64,000 nucleotides of DNA from contig NZ_KV757603.1 in assembly GCF_001712795.1 (NCBI RefSeq), positions 23,973 to 87,972 on the forward strand. Direction: 5' to 3'. The position numbers were made by a program, and so were the translations under genes. Below, piece by piece: positions 29,079 to 39,396 of the stretch. The number at the start of each line of letters is the position of its first letter. Position 1 is the first letter of the stretch. The stretch comes from Nostoc sp. KVJ20 (lineage in GTDB: Bacteria; Cyanobacteriota; Cyanobacteriia; Cyanobacteriales; Nostocaceae). Under the pieces are notes generated by a model that searched no databases, had not been told where the DNA came from, and saw only the letters and a list, made by a program, of their open reading frames with translations.

Positions 29079-30062
29079 ATGGCAGAAACACTTTTCTTCA
29101 ACGCCTTACGGGAAGCCATTGATGAAGAAATGGCGCGTGATTCCAGCGTATTCGTTCTCGGTGAAGATGTAGGACACTATGGCGGTTCCTATAAAGTTAC
29201 CAAAGACCTGTACCAAAAATATGGCGAACTCCGCATTCTAGACACCCCCATTGCGGAAAATAGCTTTACTGGGATGGCTGTGGGAGCTGCAATGACTGGG
29301 TTACGTCCCATCATTGAAGGCATGAATATGGGCTTTTTATTGCTCGCCTTCAACCAAATATCCAACAACGCTGGGATGCTACGCTATACTTCCGGCGGTA
29401 ACTTTAAAATTCCGATGGTAATTCGCGGCCCTGGCGGTGTGGGACGACAGCTAGGCGCAGAACATTCTCAGCGACTAGAAACTTACTTCCAAGCTGTGCC
29501 AGGGTTGAAGATTGTTGCTTGTTCTACACCAAGAAATGCTAAAGGACTACTAAAATCCGCTATCCGCGATGATAATCCAGTGTTGTTCTTTGAACACGTT
29601 TTACTTTACAACTTGAAAGAAGATTTACCAGAAGAAGAATACTTGCTACCTCTGGATAAAGCAGAAGTTGTGCGTGAGGGTAAAGATGTCACAATTATTA
29701 CTTATTCGCGAATGCGGCATCATGTGTTGCAAGCTGTAAAAACTCTTGAAAAACAAGGATACGATCCAGAAGTTATCGATTTAATATCCCTCAAACCATT
29801 AGATTTTGATACCATCGGTGCATCAATAAGAAAAACCCATAAAGTCATTGTTGTGGAAGAATCAATGCGAACTGCGGGTATTGGAGCAGAAGTCATCGCC
29901 TCAATAAACGATCGCTTATTCGATGAATTAGATGCGCCAGTACTAAGGCTTTCTTCCCAAGATATTCCCACACCTTACAACGGTAATCTGGAACGACTAA
30001 CAATCATCCAACCAGAGCAAATCGTGGAAGCTGTGGAAAAAATGGTAGCTTTGCGAGTCTAG
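29079..30062 (+). CDS. pdhB: pyruvate dehydrogenase E1 component, beta subunit
   Basis: 327 aa. Transketolase-like beta subunit with [10 protein letters not shown] (residues 27-36), [23 protein letters not shown] (ThDP-side Glu), [15 protein letters not shown] and a C-terminal swivel domain (about 200-320, [12 protein letters not shown]). With PdhA (not in window) it makes the E1 heterotetramer that decarboxylates pyruvate using thiamine diphosphate to feed acetyl-CoA. It precedes secD and secF on the same strand, an order seen in other cyanobacteria, but a heptamer-repeat tract separates them. Confidence 0.95.
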   Translation: MAETLFFNALREAIDEEMARDSSVFVLGEDVGHYGGSYKVTKDLYQKYGELRILDTPIAENSFTGMAVGAAMTGLRPIIEGMNMGFLLLAFNQISNNAGMLRYTSGGNFKIPMVIRGPGGVGRQLGAEHSQRLETYFQAVPGLKIVACSTPRNAKGLLKSAIRDDNPVLFFEHVLLYNLKEDLPEEEYLLPLDKAEVVREGKDVTIITYSRMRHHVLQAVKTLEKQGYDPEVIDLISLKPLDFDTIGASIRKTHKVIVVEESMRTAGIGAEVIASINDRLFDELDAPVLRLSSQDIPTPYNGNLERLTIIQPEQIVEAVEKMVALRV

Positions 30063-30152
30063 GGATTGGGGACTAGGGATTGGGGACTGGGTACTGGGTA
30101 CTGGGTACAAAAAAAATGACCAATCCCCAATGCCCGATCCCCAGTACCCAAT
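30062..30152. repeat. paired heptamer repeats between pdhB and secD
   Basis: GGGGACT/GGGTACT 7-mers (30063-30106) are followed by complementary CCCCAAT/CCCAGTA 7-mers (30119-30154), able to form a long hairpin that may limit read-through into secD. Confidence 0.75.
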
Positions 30153-30212
30153 ACTTGCTCATAACTCCATAAAAGAGCGCTATTATAGCCTTTGTCAGTT
30201 GCGAGTTATGGT

Positions 30213-31622
30213 ATGCAAAGACAGCGATCGCTATTAATTTTGATTTTAGTCCTGATAATCGCCGCTATTACGGTGATTGCCACAATTCCGATACCCCTTG
30301 GACTGGACTTGCGGGGAGGATCACAGCTCACAATTCAGGTGAAACCATCAGCGGATATTCCCCAAATCACCGAACGAGAATTGGAAGGTGTGAAGAAAGT
30401 TGTCGAAGGACGGATTAATGGTTTGGGTGTTTCTGAACCTGTGATCCAAACAGTCGGCACAGATAAAATATTGGTGCAACTACCAGGGGTTAATGATCCA
30501 GAGCAAGCTGAACGGGTGCTAGGGGGTACAGCGCAGTTAGAATTTCGTACCCAAAAGCCGAATACAGAAACCCAACTGCTTGCTTTCCAAGCATCTAGAG
30601 CCGAATTGAAATTTAAGCAAGAAGAATTAAGAAAGAGTACCGACAAAGCAGCAATTGTCAAGAATCAAGAAGATTTACAGAACAGTAATCAAGCGATCGC
30701 AGAATTGTTTGAAAGCACTAATCCACCACTAATTGGCAAATACCTCAAGGATGCATACGGTGAACCCACTCAAGGCGACAACTGGAATGTTGCCATTCGC
30801 TTCGACCAACAGGGTGGTGAACTATTTGCCAATTTGACGAAAAATCTTGCCGGAACTGGGCGGAGCATTGGTGTTTTTCTGGACAATGAATTGATCAGCG
30901 CTCCTACTGTAGGTATAGAATTTGCCGCCACTGGTATTACTGGTGGCGCTGCGGTGATTACAGGACGGTTTACCCCACAACAAGCCAATGACTTAGGTGT
31001 GCAGCTACGAGGTGGTGCATTGCCAGTACCAGTAGAAATTGCAGAAATCCGCACTGTTGGAGCAACCTTGGGTAAAGACAGCATCACTAGCAGTATCTAC
31101 GCTGGTATCGGTGGTCTGAGTTTAGTATTAATATTTATGGTGGTGTACTATAGACTACCAGGACTGATTGCCGATGTAGCACTATTGATTTACGCATTGC
31201 TGACCTGGGCTACCTTTGCTTTATTGGGTGTCACCCTGACCCTACCAGGAATTGCCGGTTTCATTCTCAGTATTGGGATGGCGGTAGATGCGAATGTGCT
31301 AATTTTTGAACGGACGCGGGAAGAATTGCAAGCAGGTAAATCCCTTTATCGTTCTGTGGAATCTGGTTTTTATCGCGCCTTTTCCAGTATTTTAGATGGC
31401 AACGTGACTACAGTCATTGCCTGTGCGGCACTATTCTGGCTGGGGGCTGGTTTGGTAAAAGGCTTCGCCCTAACTTTAGCTTTGGGTGTAATGGTGAGTA
31501 TGTTTACGGCAGTTACCTGTAGTCGCACCTTGATGTTTTTAGCAATTACAATTCCCGCACTCAAAAAACCAGAACTTTTCTCTCCGAACCTGCCAACATC
31601 AAATAAGGCAGAGGTGGCTTAA
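30213..31622 (+). CDS. secD: protein translocase subunit SecD
   Basis: 469 aa from ATG 30213; a TTG at 30192 would add seven residues. First membrane segment at 5-24, then [15 protein letters not shown] (the SecD D1 motif), a periplasmic P1 domain of about 250 residues, and five membrane segments from about residue 295 with [22 protein letters not shown], the RND-type signature. SecDF uses the proton gradient to pull proteins through SecYEG in the cytoplasmic and thylakoid membranes. The stop overlaps the secF start by one base (TAATG), indicating translational coupling. Confidence 0.95.
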   Translation: MQRQRSLLILILVLIIAAITVIATIPIPLGLDLRGGSQLTIQVKPSADIPQITERELEGVKKVVEGRINGLGVSEPVIQTVGTDKILVQLPGVNDPEQAERVLGGTAQLEFRTQKPNTETQLLAFQASRAELKFKQEELRKSTDKAAIVKNQEDLQNSNQAIAELFESTNPPLIGKYLKDAYGEPTQGDNWNVAIRFDQQGGELFANLTKNLAGTGRSIGVFLDNELISAPTVGIEFAATGITGGAAVITGRFTPQQANDLGVQLRGGALPVPVEIAEIRTVGATLGKDSITSSIYAGIGGLSLVLIFMVVYYRLPGLIADVALLIYALLTWATFALLGVTLTLPGIAGFILSIGMAVDANVLIFERTREELQAGKSLYRSVESGFYRAFSSILDGNVTTVIACAALFWLGAGLVKGFALTLALGVMVSMFTAVTCSRTLMFLAITIPALKKPELFSPNLPTSNKAEVA

Positions 31623-32608
31623 TGAAACTGAGTATTAACAAATCGCGATCGCTTTGGTGGGCTATTTCTGGTGCTGTCATTCTCGCTGGGATCATCTCAA
31701 TGGTGATTTCTTGGCAAAACCCGACTATCAAAGCACCCCTACGTCCCAGTTTAGATTTTGTTGGTGGTACACGATTGCAGTTTGAACGGGATTGTAGCAA
31801 ACCCGGTAACTGCGACCAGCCAATTGATATTAATGTTGTTCGAGAAGTAGCTAAAGAACAAGGATTGGGCGATAGCAGCATCCAAATTGTGGCTGACAAA
31901 GGAACTGGCGCAGAAAATGGTATATTAATTCGCACAAAAAACTTGGATCGCGAACAGCGTACCAATTTGCAAAATGCCTTAAGCGAAAAAGTTGGTACTT
32001 TTGACGAGCAAAAAAACCAACTTGACACCGTTGGGCCTACTCTGGGAGCAGAACTGTTTAGGTCTGGGGTAATAGCTTTAATAGTTTCCTTTGCAGGCAT
32101 CATAATCTACTTGAGCTTCCGGTTCCAGTTGGATTATGCAGTGTTTGCGATCGTTGCACTATTGCATGATGTCTTGGTTACGGCAGGGATTTTTTCGATT
32201 TTGGGTTTAGTACTAGGTACTGAAGTAGATAGTCTGTTCATCGTTGCTTTACTGACAATTACAGGTTTTTCAGTCAACGATACGGTGGTGATTTACGATC
32301 GCATTCGTGAGACGCTGCAAATAAATCCCGATCGACCAATTGCTGACATTGTGGATGATGCTGTGAACCAAACCCTAGCAAGGTCTATCAACACGACTTT
32401 AACCACGATGCTATCTTTGTTTGCGATATTTCTGTTTGGGGGAGAAACTCTAAAAAACTTTGCCTTAGCTTTAATTATTGGCTTTACAGCCGGGGCTTAT
32501 TCAAGTATTTTTATCGCCAGTACTCTTCTAACTTTGTGGCGAGAGCGCAACGGTCAAACAAGTGTGGTAGTCACTGATGAATCGATTGATACATCTCCTG
32601 GTAATTAA
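31622..32608 (+). CDS. secF: protein translocase subunit SecF
   Basis: 328 aa. First membrane segment at about 9-29, then [15 protein letters not shown] (the SecF D1 motif), a small periplasmic domain with a Cys pair (CSKPGNC), and five membrane segments from about 135 with [18 protein letters not shown] and [18 protein letters not shown]. Works with SecD as one complex. The gene ends shortly before another heptamer tract (32610-32680), which supplies the start of the next ORF. Confidence 0.95.
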   Translation: MKLSINKSRSLWWAISGAVILAGIISMVISWQNPTIKAPLRPSLDFVGGTRLQFERDCSKPGNCDQPIDINVVREVAKEQGLGDSSIQIVADKGTGAENGILIRTKNLDREQRTNLQNALSEKVGTFDEQKNQLDTVGPTLGAELFRSGVIALIVSFAGIIIYLSFRFQLDYAVFAIVALLHDVLVTAGIFSILGLVLGTEVDSLFIVALLTITGFSVNDTVVIYDRIRETLQINPDRPIADIVDDAVNQTLARSINTTLTTMLSLFAIFLFGGETLKNFALALIIGFTAGAYSSIFIASTLLTLWRERNGQTSVVVTDESIDTSPGN

Positions 32609-32674
32609 TCATTGAGTATTGGGCATTGGGCATTAGTCTTTAGCAAATGACAAATGACAAAGGACAAATGACAA

Positions 32675-33046
32675 ATGACAACTGACCCATCCTTTACTCA
32701 ACAAGTAGAAAGATTACATAGGTTGACAATATATGGTAGATGGCTGTTTGTAGTCTGTTTATGGCTCACTGTTGCCCCTGCTTCCTTGTGGGGTCTACGT
32801 GCAGAAATTTCTCTGTGGCAGCAATATTTTACCTGGGTGGCGGTGCGATATGGGCTTTTCTACAATCCACTGTCTACCTTTGGTTTAGCCTTTTGTATCG
32901 GGATGACCGCTGCTGTTTTAGTTTGGCAAAGTCGGAATATCTTACTCGGACTACCACAGCAAGAAAAACAACGTTTAGAAAAACAAGTTTCTCGAATACG
33001 TCAACAGGGGCCAACTCATCCTCTGTGGAAGTGGATTTGTGATTAA
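32675..33046 (+). CDS. conserved small membrane protein, function unknown
   Basis: 123 aa. Two hydrophobic segments (about residues 24-42 and 63-86) with a Trp-rich loop, then a basic, Gln-rich amphipathic tail (QQEKQRLEKQVSRIRQQG). I do not recognise a named family; a cyanobacterial conserved hypothetical is likely. The ATG lies inside the last heptamer of an ACAAATG array, so the N-terminal MTTD comes from repeat DNA. No alternative ATG or GTG exists near the first helix. It follows secF by 66 bp and may be read through from it. Confidence 0.65.
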   Translation: MTTDPSFTQQVERLHRLTIYGRWLFVVCLWLTVAPASLWGLRAEISLWQQYFTWVAVRYGLFYNPLSTFGLAFCIGMTAAVLVWQSRNILLGLPQQEKQRLEKQVSRIRQQGPTHPLWKWICD

Positions 33047-33142
33047 ATCTTCAAATCGTTGCATATAGATATACGTATTCAGCAATTTCTAGCAAAATAC
33101 GACTTAGAAACAGCAAATATACTGCTAAAAGTGGTGCCATAC

Positions 33143-33613
33143 ATGAACGATCATCAGATTCAATTTAGCGATTACAAGTCTGAAATTGACCTTTACCAAC
33201 TGCAAGAACTGTTAAACGTTTCAGCTTTCTGGGCAAAGGGACGGAGTATTGAAGATTTAGGTATAGCTATCGCCAATAGTGAACCAGTGATTTGCGTCTG
33301 GGATAGCGATCGCCTGATTGGCTTTGCTAGAGCAACATCTGATGGCATATATCGCGCCACAATTTGGGATGTTGTGATCCATCCACAGTATCAAAGTAGT
33401 GGGTTGGGAAGCAAGTTAGTAGAAACCGTTTTGACTCATCCCCGCATGAGGTGGGTTGAGCGCGTTTACCTGATGACTACTCACCAGCAGGGTTTCTACG
33501 AAAAGATTGGTTTTCAAGCCAACACTACCACTACGATGGTGTTACACAACCTAGCTAACGCTGCTTTCGTTACTACTACAGAAGTTCAGCTTCAGGAATC
33601 ACTAGGGGGATAG
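33143..33613 (+). CDS. GNAT family N-acetyltransferase (Ycf52-like)
   Basis: 156 aa from ATG 33143; a TTG at 33059 would add 28 residues of non-family sequence. The acetyl-CoA binding segment is VVIHPQYQSSGLGSKLVETVL (pattern Q-x-x-G-L-G), preceded by [11 protein letters not shown] and ATIWDV, which match the GNAT at 38365-38910. These are the hallmark words of the plastid/cyanobacterial Ycf52 group. Substrate is unknown; plant relatives acetylate protein N-termini, lysines or serotonin. The 3' end overlaps the convergent histidine kinase gene by 38 bp. Confidence 0.82.
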   Translation: MNDHQIQFSDYKSEIDLYQLQELLNVSAFWAKGRSIEDLGIAIANSEPVICVWDSDRLIGFARATSDGIYRATIWDVVIHPQYQSSGLGSKLVETVLTHPRMRWVERVYLMTTHQQGFYEKIGFQANTTTTMVLHNLANAAFVTTTEVQLQESLGG

Positions 33614-34496
33614 AGATTTGTAGTCTGGTAAGCTGTTGAGGTGCTTCCTTTGCAATGGTCAAGGGCAGAATTTCTAACTTTCCTCCCATAACTTCCACCA
33701 GAGTTTGATTGATTAATAGCCTCATTCCTGGGGAAAGAGCAGCGTTTGCTTGGTTAATCTGACTCAGATGATCTTCAGATTTGAGTAAATCAATCGGCTC
33801 GCTCCAGGCTATGGCATTGGTTGGTACATCCAGCCAAATGTTTACAACATTATTTGTAGTTAAGGTGCTACTGGAAATACAGATGCTGCCTTCCTCCATC
33901 TGAGTAATGGCAGTGTCTATTAAACTGATCAATATTTGGCGGAGCCAGAGGTTATCTGCCAAAACATAAATTTCTGGGTCGGCGGGTAACAATTGCAAGG
34001 GAAAATTGCGATTTGCCGCCAGCATATAGGTTAATTTATGAACCTCCTCCAAAATTTGGGCTAAAGGTCTAGGCTGAATATCTAATTTATTAGTACCATG
34101 TTCAGTTCTCGCAACGTTGAGAATTTCATCCATCAGCTTCAGCAGTTTCAGCGTTCGCTCGTGAGCTTGGGCAATAAATTCTCGTTCCTCAGCTGGATCT
34201 TCACACAAATCGGACAAAATTAACTGTTGCAAGCCAATCAGACCATTGAGGGGCGATCGCAATTCATGAGTAGTCCGCGCTAAAAAACCAGCTTTAAACT
34301 GGCTCATTTCCCTTGCCATCAGGTATGCCAGCTGCGTTTGCTGTAGCTGTTGCGATATTGGTGGCATATCCTGTTGAGCTAATGGCGCTACTGGGGATGA
34401 GCTAGATGAAACATTAGACGAACGCACAAATAACTGACGGAAAACCATACCTAGTGCAATTCCTGCTCCTAGATATATCCAGTTGCTCCAATTCAT
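33576..34496 (-). CDS. membrane-anchored histidine kinase-like protein, degenerate ATPase
   Basis: 306 aa. One N-terminal membrane segment (about 5-22), Ser-rich linker, HisKA domain with intact H-box TTHELRSPLNGLIG near residue 77. In the HATPase region the N-box is reduced to WLRQILISLIDTAITQ, so the Mg-binding Asn is replaced, and no DxGxG or GxGLGL box is visible. It can dimerise and perhaps be phosphorylated, but ATP binding looks lost. Could work as a phospho-relay or an adaptor. The start is ATG 34496, with the RNA relic immediately upstream. Confidence 0.78.
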   Translation of the reverse strand: MNWSNWIYLGAGIALGMVFRQLFVRSSNVSSSSSPVAPLAQQDMPPISQQLQQTQLAYLMAREMSQFKAGFLARTTHELRSPLNGLIGLQQLILSDLCEDPAEEREFIAQAHERTLKLLKLMDEILNVARTEHGTNKLDIQPRPLAQILEEVHKLTYMLAANRNFPLQLLPADPEIYVLADNLWLRQILISLIDTAITQMEEGSICISSSTLTTNNVVNIWLDVPTNAIAWSEPIDLLKSEDHLSQINQANAALSPGMRLLINQTLVEVMGGKLEILPLTIAKEAPQQLTRLQISIPLVIPEAELL

Positions 34497-34504
34497 CAGA
34501 AATA

Positions 34505-34895
34505 TGGGTAGAAACCCCGTCCTAGAAGGACGGCTTTACAATTGTCACTACTGCCTTGGGGTTGCTTGAATCGGTGTACCTTTGTACTGTACTTTCAATG
34601 GGACAGTTACCATTTCAAATCTTGCAACCCTGTACACATAGTGTTTTGCACGGGAAGTGCCTCCCTTACGGGGTGATGTTAGCTTCGTCAATGTTTTAAG
34701 AGCTTGTTAGGCTAGCAGCACTGTCTCAGTGACCTTAAGACTGTTTAACTACCAGCGACAGAGCGGAAAACTAGCTACGCATTCTCCGGTGTCGTGACTC
34801 AAAAAACGTAGTCAGTTATGACTTAGACTGGTCAGAACGGCTTGAGAGAAAATCTAACAAGCCTCATGCCTTTAGGCTGAGGTTCCTGACAATCT
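34505..34895 (-). ncRNA. hairpin-dense relic, possible IS200/IS605-IscB type omega-RNA element
   Basis: Read on minus: hairpin CCTCAGCC..GGCATGAGG (34862-34882); a long-range stem GCTTGTTAG (34854-34862 complement) with 34702-34710 enclosing stems AGTCA/TGACT, CTCAA/TTGAG, CGACA/TGTCG and CACTG/CAGTG; then a tail ending in a 7-bp hairpin CCGTCCT/AGGACGG (34517-34533). Terminal subterminal hairpins and no ORF fit a non-autonomous IS200/IS605-superfamily derivative; the RNA part resembles HEARO/omega-RNA in density of stems. Neither family was confirmed. The frame before the last hairpin, ending PLKVQYKGTPIQATPRQ, may be a leftover ORF tail. Confidence 0.45.
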
Positions 34896-34988
34896 GGCAA
34901 TTATTAACTTGTTCATTGACCACAACAGCGCAAACGAAAGTTCCAGATTTATCTGTTGTGCAAATCAGGAAAACAACATTATAGCTAC

Positions 34989-35615
34989 CTATATCTGGTT
35001 ATCACTCGAAATATCTAAGTTGATCGCACCTTGCCGCAAAATCTGCCAATTTATCCCTGTCCATTTAGCAACGGTGGAAGGTACACCCATTCCCGACATT
35101 TCACCCTCATATTCTGTTGTTGCTAGAGTCCGAACTGTAGGAAACTGATTCTCAATTTCTGCCATCGTTTGCAAAGGTGACTGACCAGAAAAATTGGCGC
35201 TAGTGGTGGCAAGAGGGCCAGTTTGCGCCAAAATAGTTTGAGCGATCGCACTGTTTGGGACTCGAATACCAATTGTTGTCGGGTCAATGGGATTCATAAC
35301 TTTGGGTAGACGTTCACTCGCTGGTAAAACTAATGTCAGCCCTCCCGGCCAATATTTATCTACTAATTCTTGCCAAATTTTATATTCGTCTTCACTACCT
35401 TTGACATACGGCCACAAATCTTCAGCACTAGCCGCCATCAAAATCAAAGGTTTATCTTGACTGCGTTGCTTCGCCGCAAAAATTAATCCTGCTTTTTCTG
35501 GTACGGTTGCAAGTGCCGGAACAGTATCCGTAGGAAAGCTCACCAAAAAACCAGCACGTGCGCCAGCTATTAAATTTGTTAGAGAAACTTGTGTCATTGT
35601 TATGGGTTTGGGCAT
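34989..35615 (-). CDS. L-threonylcarbamoyladenylate synthase (TsaC/Sua5/YciO family)
   Basis: 208 aa. YrdC-like fold: FPTDTVPALATVPEKAG (residues 28-44), KQRSQDKPLILM, ALTLVLPA-type strand GGLTLVLPAS, IGIRVPNS and GPLATTSANFSGQSP. It makes threonylcarbamoyl-AMP from Thr, bicarbonate and ATP for t6A at position 37 of ANN-decoding tRNAs. The partner TsaD is encoded at 41280-42329. No extra Sua5 C-terminal domain, so TsaC-sized. Located 53 bp downstream of prmC on the same strand, so a translation-factor pair. A distant YciO-type role cannot be excluded. Confidence 0.88.
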   Translation of the reverse strand: MPKPITMTQVSLTNLIAGARAGFLVSFPTDTVPALATVPEKAGLIFAAKQRSQDKPLILMAASAEDLWPYVKGSEDEYKIWQELVDKYWPGGLTLVLPASERLPKVMNPIDPTTIGIRVPNSAIAQTILAQTGPLATTSANFSGQSPLQTMAEIENQFPTVRTLATTEYEGEMSGMGVPSTVAKWTGINWQILRQGAINLDISSDNQI

Positions 35616-35668
35616 GAGGCAGGTTTCCTATTTTCTATGCGCTATGCCCCATGCCCCATGCCCTTTTC

Positions 35669-36559
35669 CTAACTTTTATAAGCAAGGGCAAAGCGTTCAA
35701 TTCCAGCTAAATCAGCATGAATTTGAATCTTACAATAGCTACCTTGATTTTGCAAAAGTTCTCGCACTGCATCCGCCTGTCCTGCCATCATCTCAATCAA
35801 CCACACGCCACCCGGTTGCAAATAACTAGGGGAGACTTCTATCAAATGGCGAATGCAATCTAAGCCATCACCGCCACCATCCAAAGCTAGATGCGGTTCA
35901 TGGTTCACTACTTCTGGTTGCAAACTAGGTAAAATGCTGGTGGGTATGTAAGGGGGATTCGACACCATACCACTGAACTGACCTTTTAAGAATGTCAGTG
36001 GCTCCCACCAAGAACCTTGATAAAATTTAATCCGGTCAGCAAAACCCAAATTATCGGCGTTGGTTCGTGCGATCGCCAGAGCTTCTAAACTGTAATCAAC
36101 TGCATGAATTGTGGCTTTTGGCAAGACATCTGCTAATCCCAGTGCGATCGCTCCACTCCCAGTACCCAAATCTGCCCAGTGCCCTGAAGCACTGCTAGCA
36201 GATGCTTCCGCTAAATCAATTAAGCACTCTGTCTCTGGTCGGGGAATCAAAACTGCACTTGACACCATGATTTCAAAGTTACGCCAAGGTGTAACTCCCG
36301 CAATATACTGCACTGGCAAGCGGTCATTTAATCGCCTTTGCCACAACTGGTCTAACTCTTCTAAAGGCAATTGCAGCTGAACTTGCGGCCAGTTTTTAAA
36401 AGACTCCAAACGCAGTGCCAAGCGGTCTAAGCCAGCAATTTCTAAGAGCAGCCAATCTACCTCTCCTGGTGGGACATCAGTGGCGATCGCTGCTTCAAGA
36501 GCTGCATTTCGCCACTGCCAAAGTTGTAAACCAGAAACTATCAGATGTTTCTCCCCCAT
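35669..36559 (-). CDS. prmC: peptide chain release factor N5-glutamine methyltransferase
   Basis: 296 aa. N-terminal helical domain (1-95), then SAM-binding motif I ADLGTGSGAIALGLA (near 140-154), ATIHAVDYS, and the catalytic loop VSNPPYIP (NPPY, near 198). The family mark LIPRPETE (near 113) is present. It methylates the GGQ Gln of RF1 and RF2. Same strand as the downstream t6A synthase gene. Confidence 0.93.
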   Translation of the reverse strand: MGEKHLIVSGLQLWQWRNAALEAAIATDVPPGEVDWLLLEIAGLDRLALRLESFKNWPQVQLQLPLEELDQLWQRRLNDRLPVQYIAGVTPWRNFEIMVSSAVLIPRPETECLIDLAEASASSASGHWADLGTGSGAIALGLADVLPKATIHAVDYSLEALAIARTNADNLGFADRIKFYQGSWWEPLTFLKGQFSGMVSNPPYIPTSILPSLQPEVVNHEPHLALDGGGDGLDCIRHLIEVSPSYLQPGGVWLIEMMAGQADAVRELLQNQGSYCKIQIHADLAGIERFALAYKS

Positions 36560-36584
36560 ACCTCAACCTTGGAACGCATATCCG

Positions 36585-37400
36585 TTATTTTTTCGGAGCG
36601 GGGGCAGCAGGCTTGGCGGTTGGTGATTGATTCGGCGAAAGGGAGCGAATAAAATTGATCGACTCCCGTGATGGATAGAGAACAATTTTATTGATGCTAG
36701 GATCGCTGCTGCTATTGAGAGCCTCCATAACACCGTACAAATCCACTACCTGAATTTCAGTGTTTTCTGCTTCCTTTGGCACGGCTTTCTTGAATTCGTC
36801 TAACAGAGCCACTGCTTGCTCTTTCTCAAAAAAGAAGGGGATGTACCGCTCGTTACCTTTGGCAACGGGAATGGTCAGATAGCTATTATCTTTCTTAAAT
36901 TTGGGTACAAATAAGGGAATACCATTGAATTGCTCCCCTTTTTTACCATTTTGATTTAGCATACTTGTCGCCGAAGCTACCTGTTGTTGCGTCGGGACTA
37001 AAGTATAAATTACTGAGTCTGGTTTCTTTTTGCTTTCTTGGACTATTTTATAGTAGTCTGCCAGAGACAAAGGTCTAACCTGTAGGGTGCTTGCTAACTG
37101 GGGATTTTCTTTTTTCAGGCGATTGTCAAGAAATTTTTGAGCATCTTGCTTGCTAATAAAAAATCCTACCTGTGAAACCGGCTTGGATGCGTTGTTTCTG
37201 GAAAGAACTACGAATTCGCCTTTCGGATTGGTAAGCGTGAATACAGGTACTTCTTGGAGCTTTTTAACTACCTGATCTTGTGGCAATGCGATCGCCTCTA
37301 GATTTCCTATTCCTGGTAGATTGCCGATTCCTGAAAGCCCAGTTAAAAATACACTGCCAGCTATACCCAATGTTGCGCCCAAGCGAATAAATGATTTCAT
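36585..37400 (-). CDS. Tic22 family protein
   Basis: 271 aa from ATG 37400, which gives a proper signal peptide (MKSFIRLGATLGIAGSVFLTG). A start at 37463 would put 21 extra residues ahead of it. The mature part has the Tic22 signatures VPVFTLTNPKGEFVVLSR, VGFFISKQDAQ, a repeated second half with IPLFVPK and PFFFEKEQAVALLDEF. In cyanobacteria Tic22 is a periplasmic/lumenal chaperone-like protein tied to outer membrane biogenesis and Omp85; in plastids it bridges the two envelope membranes. C-terminus is Pro/Ala-rich. Lies upstream of prmC on the same strand with a 25-bp gap. Confidence 0.9.
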   Translation of the reverse strand: MKSFIRLGATLGIAGSVFLTGLSGIGNLPGIGNLEAIALPQDQVVKKLQEVPVFTLTNPKGEFVVLSRNNASKPVSQVGFFISKQDAQKFLDNRLKKENPQLASTLQVRPLSLADYYKIVQESKKKPDSVIYTLVPTQQQVASATSMLNQNGKKGEQFNGIPLFVPKFKKDNSYLTIPVAKGNERYIPFFFEKEQAVALLDEFKKAVPKEAENTEIQVVDLYGVMEALNSSSDPSINKIVLYPSRESINFIRSLSPNQSPTAKPAAPAPKK

Positions 37401-37991
37401 GACTGCTCCTCGCATCAATAGTCCAATTAAATTAAACAAATGGTTGGATTTCCACAGCACCAACTAGCTTTAGTTATATAGCAATCTATTTCAGTTGTGA
37501 AAAATTCATTGTGCGCGTTGAGGTTGGGTGTTAAACATCAACGGTCAAAATCCAATGTTCCCCAACTATTTAGGGTTGCTATAGTATCGTTTTCAGAAAT
37601 TGGCTGTGTTAACGTTGTGTTTTTCTCGGATTAGCTCCGCTATTCACCGCGAAACGCCGTAGATGCCTATTATATGTCTTCTCAAACAGTGAAAAGTCTC
37701 TCCATCTCTCCGGACTTGGAGATGATAAATGCCATTCTATCGGCTTTTTATAATATTGGGTGACGCGATTGCTTAATCAATCGTTCCATCTGGGATTGCT
37801 TTAATATCTTCTCAAATATATACAAAGCTTAGTTTCAAAAATAATTTACTGCTTAAGGACTAATATTTGTATCTTAGGCTTCAACAGCAGAACAGTCTAA
37901 TTGATATTCTCGGTAAAAACACGCAATTAAACTGCATGTGTCTGCAAAAAAATCAGTTAATCTGCTTTAACTTTTAACTATCTTAATTAAA
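37401..37991. other. intergenic region, no gene seen
   Basis: AT-rich promoter side of tic22 and 3' side of tRNA-Pro. A short hairpin CATCTC..GAGATG (37710-37731) followed by GCC..GGCTTTTTA (37732-37750 area) could be a weak small-RNA terminator on plus. No ORF of note. Confidence 0.4.
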
Positions 37992-38065
37992 TCGGGATGA
38001 CAGGATTTGAACCTGCGGCATCCTGCTCCCAAAGCAGGCGCGCTACCAAGCTGCGCTACATCCCG
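37992..38065 (-). tRNA. tRNA-Pro (UGG)
   Basis: 74 nt on minus. Acceptor CGGGATG/CATCCCG, D-arm GCGC..GCGC with AGCTTGGTA loop, anticodon stem CCTGC/GCAGG with loop TTTGGGA (anticodon TGG), T-arm GCAGG/CCTGT with loop TTCAAAT, discriminator A at 37992. CCA is not encoded. Confidence 0.95.
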
Positions 38066-38364
38066 GTTACACTTGTTCACTTTTTTGGTTTGCTCTTAAC
38101 TCCCCATCAAAGCGATCGCACTTTTTACAAGGCATTAATTTAATTATATCAGATAAAACGGCTTATGCCTAATATCTTTTATCTTCTACAAAGACAAGCT
38201 AGATTACATCCTTACACTGATAAAGGTTTTTCTGCCGACTTAGTTTTACAAGAGATATACTTGTTTGTTCGTCGGCTAAACCTTGTCAAACCAAATTAAA
38301 GTAATAGATTTGTACTAGTATCCCTGATTTTCTTGTGCGAATCGGGTTTTATTTGGATTGAGCG

Positions 38365-39396
<1,032 letters not shown>

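Noticed and set aside
34909..35148. 79-codon plus-strand ORF beside the RNA relic
   Set aside because: It overlaps the 3' half of the t6A synthase gene on the other strand and has no support.
37700..37755. Small RNA with terminator upstream of tRNA-Pro
   Set aside because: Only a 6-bp hairpin and a 3-bp terminator stem, too weak to call.
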